DNA from: Novakomyces olei
Lineage: Eukaryota > Ascomycota > Novakomycetes > Novakomycetales > Novakomycetaceae
Reading direction: 5' to 3'
Assembly: GCA_016906335.1 (NCBI GenBank)
Contig: JADEYG010000015.1
Span: 1,252,501 to 1,316,500, forward strand
Length of the DNA: 64,000 nucleotides
Below are positions 13,025 to 24,594 of the stretch, one piece after another. The translations under genes were made by a program, and so were the position numbers. How positions within the stretch are numbered: position 1 is the stretch's first letter; each line of letters opens with the position of its first letter. A model generated the notes under the pieces. It was given only the letters and a program-made list of their open reading frames with translations, did not search any database and was not told where the DNA came from.

Positions 13025-13270
13025 AATCGAGAGATATTTTGATTTGTAGTAATATCGGCCAAAATTGTACATTTTGGGCATTATGAATTTATTATGACCA
13101 AAAACATTGGTTTTACGTCACGTGTGCCTCCTTGACCACGACAGATAGCCACACGTCACTTGTTTTCCCAGGCTGTGCTATTTAAATTAGAGTTTGCGCC
13201 TTGTCTCCAAAATATAGAAGCTTTTCTGCAAAAAAGACGAATTCTTACAGCCTCTTTTCTTCGCGCAAGC

Positions 13271-13642
13271 ATGGCAGTTATTACGCCCAAAGATATTGAT
13301 ATGTTCTCTGATCATATAAAAACAGCCGTAGCAGGGGTAATTCTTTAAAAACAAAAAGGAATTTATTTTATAACGAATTATAACATAGCTAACAATAGAA
13401 AGGCGGCCAAGGTCGATCCGCAGCAAATCGTTGACAAAGGCGGGAACGAGCACATAGTGTCACTTGCTACTCAGTTTCTGGGAATGGCGAGTGGTTCTGG
13501 AGATGCCGGATTGCTGGAGCAAGTGAAACGTAAATTTCTAGAGTTTTTTAGCTCTACATTTGGCATCCCCATGTTTGTCTTGAATCCTATTGTCAACGGC
13601 TTGCAAAGTCAGGCGATCAAATTTCTTTCAAACTCCTCTTGA
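13271..13642 (+). CDS. Small conserved-looking protein of unknown function, 101 aa, one intron
   Basis: Exons 13271-13336 and 13403-13642 join across a 66-nt GT-AG intron with CTAAC near its 3' end. The N-terminus is MAVITPKDIDMFSDHIKTAV, followed by a Lys/Asp/Gln segment, a Gly/Ala/Ser stretch (LGMASGSGDAGLLEQ), then FLEFFSSTFGIPMFVLNPIV and an Asn/Ser end. It has no signal peptide, no cysteines and no family I recognise. The matched phase across a canonical intron and the amphipathic composition support a real gene. A T- and C-rich leader containing CTTTTCTTCG precedes the ATG. Confidence 0.6.
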
Positions 13643-14422
13643 AAATAGCACCAAATGAAAACAAAGCTTGCTTTTGCCTTTTGGTTTTCTTTTGCAACAG
13701 ATTTCAAATGGCGTACAAAACGTATTTCTTTTCTTATGAACAAAACGAGAGAATCCAAACTCTCGTCCTCTCCAGAACGGACGGGTTCAGAAACCCAACG
13801 CCTTGTCTGTGGAAAGCATGGAGGTTCAGTTTGGCCAAATATTTGTACATAGACGCAATATTCACAATAAAAAATCACTTTGCATTAAAAATATATTTAC
13901 CAAGCTTGTAATCTAAAATCGCTTAAAAATTGCTCATTTTTTCCATTCGTAGGAAGTACTATTCTCTGGGCATGTACACCGTCAATGCCTGAGCGAAAAG
14001 ATTTTGCATACGAAAAGAATTGGTCAGGCAGGCAAACAATATGAAACAGAGCCTCCGAAGTTGAAGAGCATTCGACAGATACAGTGATGTAATGCGAAAC
14101 GTTGACCAATACTATAAATCATAGAAAGCAGCGTTGAAAAAAAAACTATCTATATGCGTAAAACTAACTAGTTGAATACTGCGAGTACTGGATAAATTTA
14201 TCAACGATTAGGGTTAGTTAGGGCCATATTCGACAATGACAACAATACCGAGAGAGCTACAAGGAATCTCAAGTCGTTCTTTATTACTGTATTCGATAGT
14301 ATAGAGTTTGTAGGCGATGATTCGTCGATACTGGAGAGGCAAATAATACCTTTTGTACGCACGACCCCACCCACGTTGAGCCTCGATAGGGGAGACGACA
14401 GGCACAAACGTCTCATAATAAA
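13643..14422. other. Gene-free stretch with repeated telomere-like motif
   Basis: No supportable gene on either strand. AGGGTTAGTTAGGG at 14210-14223, about 200 bases before the SDR start, is identical to 2274-2287. Confidence 0.5.
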
Positions 14423-15196
14423 ATGGCCAAATTTGCAGTAGTAACTGGATCGGAGTCAGGCATTGGCAAAGCTACAGCGCTTATTTTAGCCCGAGACGGT
14501 TTCAATATTGGCGTTGTATGGTACGAAAGCAAAGAGGCTGGAGAAGCTGTAGTTGAGCAGATCGAGGAACTCGGACGGCGCGCGAAATTAACGTACATGG
14601 ATCTGACAAAGCCAGCCGAGGCAGCAGCTGCCTTTGATGAATTTGTAAAAGACGAAGAGTTAGCTGTCTTGGTCAACTGTGCTGGTGCAAATAAAAAGGC
14701 GCCTGCTGAAAGTATGACTTTGGCACAGTTTGAGTTTGCCTTGCAAGTCAATTTGACTTCGCCTTTTATTCTCGCTCAACACGCAGCCCGAGCGATGCGC
14801 AACGGCTTTGGCCGTATTGTTAATATTACCTCAGTGCATGAATATACGCCGCTACCAGAATCCGCTGGTTACATTGCTGCCAAACATGGACTCGGTGGTC
14901 TAACAAAGGCTCTCGCTATTGAGTTTGCAGAGTATGGGATCACTGTGAATGCGGTGGCGCCAGGATACATTGCTACAAAGATGAACAATCTGAGGGAGGA
15001 TGGGGCCTTTGACTACCGTGTGCCTTATCTGCCTTTGGGTCGTCCGGGAGCGCCTACAGAAATAGGAGAGATGGTGGCATTTTTGTGTAGTGATAAGGCT
15101 GGGTACATTACGGGGCAGTCTCTGCCTGTAGATGGCGGGTTTCTCATCACCAACACGCAATTTGTCGGTGACGGTCTGAAGGCGGTCAACAAGTGA
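14423..15196 (+). CDS. YohF-like short-chain dehydrogenase/reductase, 257 aa
   Basis: NAD(P)-dependent oxidoreductase with a Rossmann fold, predicted cytosolic. The nucleotide motif is VVTGSESGIGKATA (TGxxxGIG), followed by VNCAGA, catalytic Ser in NITSVHEYTPLPESAGY, YxxxK as YIAAKHG, and VNAVAPGYIATKMN. The run around SVHEYTPLPES and the closing GQSLPVDGGF are what I know from enterobacterial YohF, so the closest relatives are probably bacterial. The gene is a single exon of usual SDR length, while several neighbours have introns. Horizontal transfer is a reasonable inference but is not proven. The substrate is unknown. Confidence 0.9.
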   Translation: MAKFAVVTGSESGIGKATALILARDGFNIGVVWYESKEAGEAVVEQIEELGRRAKLTYMDLTKPAEAAAAFDEFVKDEELAVLVNCAGANKKAPAESMTLAQFEFALQVNLTSPFILAQHAARAMRNGFGRIVNITSVHEYTPLPESAGYIAAKHGLGGLTKALAIEFAEYGITVNAVAPGYIATKMNNLREDGAFDYRVPYLPLGRPGAPTEIGEMVAFLCSDKAGYITGQSLPVDGGFLITNTQFVGDGLKAVNK

Positions 15197-15585
15197 AAGG
15201 TCTCATCAAACTATGTGTGCTTAGAGGGCGTTTCCGGAAAGATGAGACACTAACCGAGGTAAAGCGGTGTTTCTTAATTTAGATTAAATATGTGGGACTT
15301 TTTTGCTACAAAAACATCTTTGGATTGAGGAGTTGCTATTATTCATTGATCGAACGATTAGTCGATTAGTCGATCAATCTAGCCTGACTCGTATCTGTGT
15401 AGTCACATACGTACGTACGCTACATTAATACGATGTACCTATATCATTAAACTCGTCTTTATAAACGTCCCGTCTCAACTCGATCTGTGTTTGATCTAAT
15501 TCATGTACCTGTCTATGAAAGAGGATGCCTCCGATAAAGGATGCGCGACAGTTTTGCCTCAAATATATGTAAATGTATGGCGTAA
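15197..15585. other. Convergent intergenic spacer
   Basis: Lies between the SDR and the aldo-keto reductase 3' ends. It has an ATTAGTCGATTAGTCGATC short tandem repeat at about 15356-15377 and TACGTACGTAC at about 15409-15419. No gene is seen. Confidence 0.5.
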
Positions 15586-16594
15586 TCAAGAAAGATCATC
15601 GGGAGCAAATTTGTCCTTCCAAAATCCGCGAAAATGCTTCTTTTCGCCCTGCGCAGAGATTTCATCAACCTCCTCAGTCGTCAGTTCAAAAGTAGAAATT
15701 TTCAGGTAATCTTCAAGCCGCGATTGTTTTCCGCTGGTGGTTATAACGAAATCTCCACGTTGCAGAGCCCAACGAAGGAGGACATTACCTTCTGAAACCC
15801 CATATTTTTCAGCCAATTTCTTTATAATTCCGTCAACAGGACCCGGTGAAACGCGAATAATAGGTGTAAGAGGTCCGTAGGCAGCCGTTTTAATTCCGTG
15901 CTTGCGATGAAAATCCAAAAGCGCTCCGTGTTGCAAGTAAGGATGAAACTCAATCTGATTCATAGCTGGAATAACTTTGGCGGTCTTGAGAGTGGCTTCT
16001 AAATCGCGTTGAAGATAGTTGGATACGCCAATAGCACGAGCTTTACCGGACGCTTTCACCTGCTCTAGCTGAGACCAAGCATTTTGCAAGTCCTGCTCCG
16101 ATTTCGCGAAAAAGGGCGCATGAATTAGATAACTGTATATTAGCTGTGCGGAATTAGAGGCAGTAAAGCCAGTCAATAATATAAATAGTCCAACAGCCTA
16201 TAAAGAATTCTTACAGGTCAACATAAGACAATTGCAATTTCTGCAGACTAGCATCAATTGCCCTGGGAATATCACCAATATTTGGAAGCACTTTAGTGGT
16301 AACAAAGAGCTGGTCGCGCGGCACGTCACTTTCCTTGATAGCGAGACCCAATTCGCGTTCAGTATTGTATACTTCTGCTCCGTCTAAATGCCTGTAGCCT
16401 AGTTTAATTGCGGTCTTTATGCTCTCAACAAGACTGCGATCAATGCTAAATTCCCCCGGTTTTTTGAACCAGGCCGTGCCAGTTCCATATCCAAGCTATA
16501 AATACATTAGAAACGCATTGCTTCCGGATGGTGTTTAAATTACCACTGGAGCGCTGACTGCATCTGCCACCGTTGCCTTTGCAATATTCGCCAT
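15586..16594 (-). CDS. Aldo-keto reductase, 292 aa, three exons
   Basis: NADPH-dependent reductase of the AKR superfamily (TIM barrel), cytosolic, probably acting on aldehydes or ketones. Exons on the minus strand are 16544-16594, 16215-16495 and 15586-16132; introns of 48 and 82 nt are GT-AG. The catalytic tetrad is visible: Asp and Tyr in YRHLDGAEVYNTE, Lys in VTTKV and His in LIHAPF. GVSNYLQRDLE, NQIEFHPYLQ and AYGPL are AKR signatures. The C-terminal tail is short. The closest named kin are GCY1/YPR1-like or xylose-reductase-like AKRs, but I cannot assign the substrate. Confidence 0.92.
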
Positions 16595-17649
16595 CACTAG
16601 CGATATAGTAAATTTAGCTTTGAAAGCTCGGGATGGTTATGGATTGCCGTGATTCCTATGCACGAATTTATATCGTATTTATTAGTTCAAATTAATCTAG
16701 CGTTGTTTTGTTGTATCTAATCCCGCGTGGTTTCGGGAAGCGTGGGTTGACAACAGAAATTTGGGATAATATAACTAAAATATTTTATAAGTGGCAGATT
16801 GTTTAAAGTGATTTATTGTGCGAGAATTTTTAATTTTTCGAACCAAAATGACAATTCTGTCGAGGAAATGAGTCGTGTATCTCGTATTTGTCATACTTTG
16901 AAAACAGAGGCATGTTGTTGTCCATCAAGGTATTGCCCGTTCAGCTTTCTCAGCATGTAGGATAAGATGTTAGCTACATGCTAAGTAACAAATACATTTG
17001 AGATAAACATCCACTTCTACATCATTACACTTCAATTATTTTGTCACGGCGAGCGCAAGAAAGACCATTAGACTATTGAAAGCTAAATGACGTTCATAAC
17101 AAGAATATGTTTCATGCTGTAACTGCAATTTTGATCCGAAAAAACAACGTGGACCGCCGCCTTGACCTTGGCCTTCTCGGCAGTTGTAATCAGATACTCT
17201 CGTTACTTATAAAACGTGGGTTTAGAACAGTAGTGCAATATACTTGTAGTTGGAAAGTAATTTCAGTTGCCGTCATAAATGTACTATATTAAAAGACACT
17301 ATAGCCTCACCAAAGCTAAAAATATACGATCAAATTACGTAAGAGGGATCGACCTTGTTCCTGTTATGAATAAGTTGGGGTTCCCCATCTAATAGGAACA
17401 GCGCTTTTGCAGATTTAATGCGAGAAAAGGCAATAGATTTGAACGTCATTGTGACGATAAGTCAGGCACAATAGTATAGTAAATTTGGGCCAGTAAAAGC
17501 GGGGCGATTATTGCTGGCACTGAATTTGCCGGTCTAGTTTTCTGTTTCTTCCCATTTTGTTTTGTAATTCTAATAAAGCATTTGTCTAAACCGCCTTGCT
17601 TAAAAAATATATGAAGGCCTACAAGGGTACGCTGAAATAAATCATCCTG
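16595..17649. other. Divergent gene-free stretch
   Basis: About 1 kb between the aldo-keto reductase and catalase starts. I see no coding frame, repeat or RNA gene worth calling; it probably contains both promoters. Confidence 0.45.
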
Positions 17650-20123
17650 ATGTCAAATTTGTCTAGAGGAGTTGAGAAAATGGAAAAGGTCTTTGGCAGC
17701 TTGGGAGAGGACCGTAAAAGTAAAGACCTCACGCGGGATACAGTTGAAATCAAGGGCCAACAGGAACTCACTACTGATTATGGAATTAAAATATCTGACA
17801 CTGATCACTGGCTAAAAGTTGTCGACGATAAGACTTCTGGTCCCAGTCTGTTAGAGGATCAGATTGCCCGTGAGAAGGTGAGTCTATGTTGTTAACTTTG
17901 GATTGCATCAAAGACTTCATGTACTATAGATGTTTTCTATATCCTTTTCTTTAATTATTTTTGTATTATTCAAATATATTTACTGACTCTTTCGTTCACT
18001 CTATTTTGCTCTTATTTCTCCTATTTCTTTTCCCTTACAAGCCTTTCTCTATTCGTTCTCTCTGACTTGCAGATCCACCGTTTCGATCATGAACGAATCC
18101 CTGAACGAGTTGTACATGCACGTGGGACTGGCGCTTTTGGAACTTTTAAACTGCATAAAGCAATACCCGAACTCACACACGCCGGAATACTCACCGATAC
18201 TTCGCGTTCGACTCCAGTTTTTGCACGATTCTCAACCGTTCAAGGCAGCCGGGGCAGTGCAGACACTGTACGTGATGTGAGGGGATTCGCTGTGAAAATG
18301 TACACGGAGGAAGGCAATTGGGACATTGTTGGTAACAATATTCCAGTCTTTTTTATCCAAGATGCAATAAAGTTTCCGGACTTTGGTAAGGAAGATTGAA
18401 AAAAAAAGAATAAAACCAAGATACTGATCGTGTAGTCCACGCGGTAAAGCCAGAACCACACAATGAAGTGCCTCAGGGTCAAACTGCTCACAACAACTTT
18501 TGGGATTTCTCTTTCCTTCATCCAGAAGCTACTCACATGTTCATGTGGGCTATGTCTGACAGGGCTATTCCTCGCTCGTATCGTATGATGCAAGGATTCG
18601 GCGTGAATACGTACAGCCTAGTGAACAAAGAAGGCCGACGCCACCTCGTAAAGTTTCATTACATCCCGCACCTTGGTGTGCACTCCTTTGTGTGGGATGA
18701 AGCGTTGAAACTAGCTGGACAAGACCCCGATTTTCATAGGAAGGATCTCATGGAGTCCATTGATAACGGAGCATTTCCCAAGTGGGATTTTGCTGTTCAG
18801 GTTATTCCAGAGGAAAACCAGTACGATTTTGAGTTTGATCCTCTTGACGCTACCAAGCTTTGGCCAGAAGAGCAAGTGCCCTTGCAGGTCATTGGTGAAC
18901 TTGAACTGAACCGTAATATTGATGAGTTTTTCCCTCAGACAGAACAAGTCGCCTTCTGCACAAGTCATATTGTCCCCGGTATCGATTTTTCTAACGATCC
19001 TCTTTTGCAGGGCCGCAATTTTTCATATTTTGATACACAAATTTCACGCCTTGGCATTAATTGGGAAGAGCTGCCTATAAATCGTCCGGTGTGTCCTTAT
19101 ATGAATCACAATCGTGATGGAGCAATGAGACACCGAATCACTAAAGGCACTGTCAATTATTGGCCCAATCGATTTGATGCAGTTAAACCTGTACCAATTG
19201 AGCAAGGTGGATTTGAATCTTTCCATGAAAAGATTGCCGGTATTAAGCAACGGTCTCAGGGACCAAAGTTCCGTGAATATTTCAACCAAGCCCAGTTATT
19301 TTATAATTCATTGTCTGAGCATGAAAAGGAACACGTGGCCAAGGCGTTTAGCTTTGAACTCGATCATTGTGACGATCCCGTAGTTTATCAGCGCATGACT
19401 CTGCGAATTGCAGAAATTGATTTGGCTCTGGCACAGAAGGTCTCTGTTCTTGTGGGCGCTCCAACTCCCGATAAGACGGACAGGCGTAACCATGGCAAAA
19501 GGGCGCGCGGACTTTCACAAGTCGATTTTGCTCCAAAAAAGCCCACCATTGCAAGTAGAAGAATTGCCATTATTATTGGTGATGGGTTTGATCATGTTGC
19601 ATTTAATGCAGTCCGTGCAGCTGTTAAAGCAGCTGGCGCTCTACCTTTTGTCATTGGAACTAAAAGACAGCCAATTTTTGCAGAAAGCGCTAATCCCGAG
19701 ACTGACAACGGCGTGACCCCAGATCATCAGTACGATGGTATGCGATCCACCATGTTTGATGCAACTTTTATTCCTGGTGGATCTCACATTAAGACCCTTG
19801 CGAAAATGGGGCAAATTCGTTACTGGATCGCTGAAAGTTTTGGACACTTGAAAGCGTTGGGAGCGACTGGCGAAGCAGTTGAATTGGTAAGGCGGATTCT
19901 GCTCGACGTTGACTCGCTACACTATGCTACTGCAGACGAACCTGTCGTTGAATCTTATGGTGTTGTAACCGCTGCAGGACCACAGAAACCTGATAATTTC
20001 AAGGAAGGATGGAAGATCGTTAAAGGTGCATCGGACTTTATTGGCAAATTTTTCTACCAAATTGGCCAGCACCGCAATTACCAGCGGGAACTTGACGGTC
20101 TGGCTGCCACGGTTGCTTGGTGA
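17650..20123 (+). CDS. Large-subunit catalase with C-terminal DJ-1/PfpI-like domain, 742 aa, three exons
   Basis: Haem enzyme that dismutates hydrogen peroxide. Exons are 17650-17877, 18073-18385 and 18436-20123; introns of 195 and 50 nt are GT-AG. Distal haem His lies in [13 protein letters not shown], the essential Asn in [12 protein letters not shown], and the proximal haem Tyr in [17 protein letters not shown] and [14 protein letters not shown] are catalase signatures. After about residue 560 comes a flavodoxin-like DJ-1/PfpI domain ([16 protein letters not shown]), as in bacterial KatE and fungal large-subunit (clade 2) catalases. There is no clear signal peptide and no C-terminal SKL, so a cytosolic location is likely. 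Confidence 0.95.
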
Positions 20124-20803
20124 AGCGCGCGCATTGCCATAAGCTAAGGATACGAGATCAAGCTATTCTCCTGTTTAAGTCAGCACGCCGTTTGAGATGT
20201 TGTCAAATACAAGCACGATCGTTACTTGAAATATTTGCTCGATGTAGTGAAAATTATTAATATTTATTGTACCAAATTTAAGGATGTCCATAATTTAAGG
20301 ATGTCCCTAACTGTAGGAGAGGAGGAGAGTAGCCAAATTTAAATGAATATATATCTGACTACATAATTTGAGTACTCTCAACGCGCCGGCCCTCCATTCT
20401 GGTACATTCATTAATGCGACAAATTTGCAGACATACAAAACTTAAATGGAGTTGTTTGCCGACGTGCATGGTATTTTTACTTATAGAATTTAAGCAATGA
20501 AAATCATCCAATCAGTGCGATTCTTGGAAGTAAAAAGTAGTTGGGCATGAATCGTCTGGAATCTGCTGAAGTAATAATTAATAATCGAAACAAGTGTTTC
20601 TTACTAATAATATCAAAACTCTGTTTATTTAATTTTCCGTCGCGCATTTTATTAGGAATACTAGCACGTGACCAAAGAAAGGTGCGATGATGACTCATCT
20701 AGGTTTGTGTATAAGAGGCTCAACGATAACGGCTGTACTTGGCTTGAAGAGCAGTATTGCAATATACAGCTTCTGATTTGCAGAGTTATTGTAAACTAAT
20801 AAA
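20124..20803. other. Gene-free stretch
   Basis: Spacer between catalase and nitroreductase. It holds a doubled AATTTAAGGATGTCC unit at 20275-20306 and nothing else that I can support. Confidence 0.45.
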
Positions 20804-21424
20804 ATGGCCAGCAGCACTGTTTCGTTCCTGGAAACCCTTGCCACGCGACGGTCTTATTACGCGTTAAAGCGACAATCGCCGGTCCCTGATTTCGAAATTC
20901 GGTCGATATTGAGCAAAATTCTGCAGACGGTTCCGTCGTCGTTCAATTCGCAGTCAACGCGCTTCGTGCTTTTGCTTAAGGACGAGCATGAAAAACTCTG
21001 GAACATCACAAAGGAGGTGCTTCATGCGCATATCGGATCGGAACTCTTTGCAAAGTCCGAGCCGAGATTAGACTTGTTCAAAAACGCGTATGGAACTGTG
21101 CTTTTCTACGAAGATCAGCTTGTTGTAAAAAGCCTGCAGGAAAAGTTCGCATTGTACGCCGAAAATTTTCCAATCTGGTCCGAGCATACGAGTGGCATGC
21201 ATCAGCTTGCGGCTTGGACCGCTTTGGAAGCGGCTGGGCTGGGCGCCAATTTGCAGCACTACAATCCTCTTATTGACGAAAGGGTAAAGGAGGCGTTTAA
21301 TGTACCAGACACGTGGAAGTTGAAAGCCGAGTTGGTTTTCGGAGAGCGAGCAGACTCATCAGATGCTGCAGAGCTCGCAAAGCTGCCGATTGAGGATACA
21401 CTCAAAGTGTTTGGCGCAGAATAA
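20804..21424 (+). CDS. Nitroreductase-like protein of the Hbn1/Frm2 group, 206 aa
   Basis: FMN-dependent nitroreductase-fold protein. It begins with LETLATRRSYYALKR, the RRSxRxF-type flavin segment, followed by PSSFNSQSTRFVLL, then WSEHTSGMHQLAAWTALEAAGLGANLQHYNP, matching the yeast Hbn1/Frm2 group of fatty-acid or oxidative-stress linked nitroreductases. Length is typical (190-210 aa). It is a single exon and the ATG at 20804 is preceded by an A-rich leader. Its place beside catalase fits a redox-stress role, though this is only context. Confidence 0.9.
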   Translation: MASSTVSFLETLATRRSYYALKRQSPVPDFEIRSILSKILQTVPSSFNSQSTRFVLLLKDEHEKLWNITKEVLHAHIGSELFAKSEPRLDLFKNAYGTVLFYEDQLVVKSLQEKFALYAENFPIWSEHTSGMHQLAAWTALEAAGLGANLQHYNPLIDERVKEAFNVPDTWKLKAELVFGERADSSDAAELAKLPIEDTLKVFGAE

Positions 21425-22079
21425 AGCGTAGATAGAGACCTGCACATTATAGAATTTGTACTAATTGAGAGCATCTTTGATATAAGCGGATTGATGCGTG
21501 TCTGCTTTGCATGAAACCAGTCTGAAGTGTAGGAAATAATGAATGCAAACAGACGACTGTGCTGCCCTTATTGGCATAGCTGGAAATACGAAACTTTCAG
21601 TGAAACGGAAAAAAGAGAGCACGTCAATTAGTGTAAATCATGTATAAAGTGCGCGGATAAGACTAGTTCACGCTTCCTGTTTAGCCTTTCAGTTCATACT
21701 ACAAAATTGAAATTTCGCACACGCAAACCCTCACTTGCGTAGAGGTACGCTGCGTACACGAATTCGACAGCCGCTGGCAAACAATTTATCTTGGTCGTTC
21801 GGTTTACGCGGCCAGCGTGGGGGCGATACGGTTCCGGGCAGTTTAATAGTATATTACATAATCGAGAACTCAAAACGGGCGTCTAATCTGAGCCAAGTGC
21901 TAATATTGTACAAAACAGCGTATTGTACCAAAATGTGCACTGTGATCTGCGTAATTTGGAATATGACACAATTTCATTATAATTAATATATGGGCAAGAA
22001 CAGAACGGCATTTACATATGCCGCTATCATCTGCGTACCGAATATTCGCTTCTAAATCTCACTAGAGTTTGCCAAAAAA
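21425..22079. other. Gene-free stretch
   Basis: No supportable gene or repeat between the nitroreductase and the isochorismatase-like gene. Confidence 0.45.
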
Positions 22080-22612
22080 ATGCCCGTTGACCGTGCTCTC
22101 GTTATTGTTGACCTACAAAATGATTACTTCCCCAATGGACGGCTCCCGCTGGTAGGCATCACGCAGGCTGCGACAAACGCGGCAAAAGTTCTCAAAGCAT
22201 TTAGAGACAACAAACTGCCCGTAATTCATGTACACCATGAATTCCTCTCCCAAGATGCACCTTTTTTCAGGCCAAATTCACAGAGATCAGAGATAAATGA
22301 GCTTAGTAAGACCTATCGGGACCGAAACTGTTGTACTTAAAAATTATCCGAATTCATTCCGCAAAACTAGACGAGCGCAGTATTAAGGACTTGACAATTG
22401 TGGGAGCAATGAGCCATGTATGTATCGACGCAACTGTACGCGCAGCCGCCGATTTTGGATTCAATGTTACTGTTGTCCACGATGCTGTAGCAACCCGTGA
22501 CTTGGAGTTTAATGGTACCATAGTACCTGCATCTCAGGTACACGCTGCGTTTTTGGCGGCTCTAGCCTTTGCGTACGCGCAAGTCGTATCTACCAACGAT
22601 GTTGCTCTATAG
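22080..22612 (+). pseudogene. Isochorismatase-like cysteine hydrolase, frame-broken
   Basis: The N-terminal part (ALVIVDLQNDYFPNG, with the catalytic Asp) and the C-terminal part (TIVGAMSHVCIDATVRAAAD, with the nucleophile Cys) lie in different frames (0 and 2). The family's middle segment (VVLKNYPNSFRKT) is present in the third frame. The frame therefore changes by +1 twice, near 22305-22309 and near 22362-22366. Relative to usual family members about seven codons also seem missing after NSFRKT. A GT-AG splice (22306-22370) would restore the frame but delete the conserved middle segment and lacks a good branch site. I therefore favour a pseudogene or sequencing error. The first change sits at CTT-AGT-A, which resembles the yeast EST3 +1 site. 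Confidence 0.75.
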
Positions 22613-24114
22613 CCAATACAATGAGGATTAAAACGAACAGCTGCTCGCACTGACGAGATATCTAAATATTGATCAGATAGTCACAAGTGAATTCTCTACG
22701 ATAATCAGAGGCGGCGTTATGTCCTTTTTTGTTACATTTTAATTTTATTCTTTGTTCACTTCTTATGTAGTCACCAGCCCAGTCTAAAACTAGAGGCAAT
22801 TTGCCATCGTATTTGTTGTCCCTTTGTATTGAGTTTATTCTACCTGTCTCCCATATCTAGGAGAAAGATTTCATCGTACACGACCACACACTTGTCGATG
22901 TGCCGGCTAGTTGCGTCTTAATAATCAGCCATATTATATCTTTCAAGTCGCCGACACAAAATTGTGGTATTGATGCTACATTTATAAATTAGGAAAAAGG
23001 GTAGTATAGAATTATATATATATTTATATATACACGTACATAAGAGAGGCTTGAAACCGACCACCAAACAAATACTCTAGTTTAATTTAATTTATATTAA
23101 TTATTGCTATCCTCCAATAATTACAGCCAAAATAATGAGTCACGTGCCCGCGTTAGCAACACCCAACGCGGCGCGGTTGCCTTTAGAAAAAACACAAAAG
23201 AAAATGAGTTATATCAATCCTTGGATTCCTTCTTTTTATTTGTTCTTTCAGACAAAGACTTGTGGATAATTCGATTATGTCAAAAGTGCAACTCCACGGT
23301 ACTGTGGTGCCCACATCCATCAGGACGATCAATACGCTGGAAAACGGTTTGAACTCTGCGAAAGAGGACGCTAGATAAATAGACAGAAATGCTGAGTCTA
23401 CTTTTTCTAGTGCTCTTCTTATTGAATATTAGCTCCCGCTCACTTTTCAAATACAAAATGCGTCTGAACTTGTGCCGGGCAAATTGCGCGTTTCACTGGA
23501 ACGGAGCCGGGTAACTACAGATGATAAACATAAAACTATCGCTAAAATGGGGCAATCGAATTGCTAGTTTATTACGTTTCTTATGCGTAACATATTTTTA
23601 AGGCGTAAATAATAATTGTAGTCGACTTGGCGACAAGAAGCTCATTTTTACTTCTGCTGCTGTTGCACTGCAACGCGGAACTCAAATGCCTAATTCCGTG
23701 CGAATTCCGCCTTTGCAATCCTATGTGCTACGGATGATTCCAATCGGAAACAAGAATTAGCTCTACAGTGATCGGAAGCTTTCAGACCGCTCATATTTTT
23801 AGACCTTGTAGGCAGGAAAGGCTAAATTATTTAATGTCAAAAACTTTTTGAACTAAAAATATAAATTTATCTTCGAATGATAACCATTGCTTCGAGCTGT
23901 AGCTTTTGGATGTAGTTCTAGCCCCACGTAGATTAAGCAGAAAGACGTAATCTAAAGAGTTTTACGCAAAACAAATCTACATTTTTATCACTGAATGAGC
24001 GGTTGATCGTAGGAACAATAATTTTTCATGCTTGATAGAAATACAAGCTTAAAGACAATTTATGCCAGTGAAACAACATTTCCTTGTCGAGTTTGAAGCT
24101 TTCCGTGAACTCAA
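22613..24114. other. Gene-free stretch
   Basis: About 1.5 kb of AT-rich DNA with a TA-rich run at about 23010-23035. No open frame here looks like a protein. Confidence 0.45.
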
Positions 24115-24294
24115 ATGCAGGCAAAAGTACTTGTCAGAGCAGCTTTATTCCTGGCGTATAACCTTGTATTTGCTCAGATGGATCCCGATAGTCTGAGTGA
24201 GGGCTACTCTGAACGTCATCATAACAAGGCTTTCCAAACTATGATGTATGTGAGATCCGTTAAACCTTCTCACGAGTTGGCTGATAATTTTTGA
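24115..24294 (+). CDS. Candidate small secreted peptide, 59 aa
   Basis: A short frame from ATG 24115 to TGA 24292-24294. It starts with a signal-peptide-like segment, MQAKVLVRAALFLAYNLVFA, followed by a polar 39-residue part rich in Ser, His and charged residues. It has no cysteine pair and no family I recognise. Only the N-terminal hydrophobic segment with a plausible AxA-like cleavage region supports it; length alone would not. It could be a chance frame. Confidence 0.3.
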   Translation: MQAKVLVRAALFLAYNLVFAQMDPDSLSEGYSERHHNKAFQTMMYVRSVKPSHELADNF

Positions 24295-24594
24295 TGCCGA
24301 AGAACCGGTTCCGACTCGAATAGTCTTGTCACATGTCTTTGAAGACTAGTTTATCAGACATTACAAGGCTAAGCCTAAGGCTTTTAAAGCTCACTCACTA
24401 TTAAAGGAAATAATGGAGAAATGAGTGAATTGAACGAAGTGGGTTCTCTTATGACATCATATATTATTTCCAGTATAAATTCGATTTATTGCTATATATC
24501 AGTGCGATTATTGGCAAGTTTAATAAACATGAAAATACAATGATAGCTGAATATGTTTCTTGTTAAATTGGTAATCTTCCAATCCATCATTATC

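Noticed and set aside
13897-14109. Minus-strand open frame of 70 codons in the catalogue of possible genes
   Set aside because: No ATG start, no recognisable domain and no convincing splice sites around it.
22306-22370. Intron explaining the isochorismatase frame change
   Set aside because: It would remove the conserved NYPNSF segment and lacks a branch-like site.
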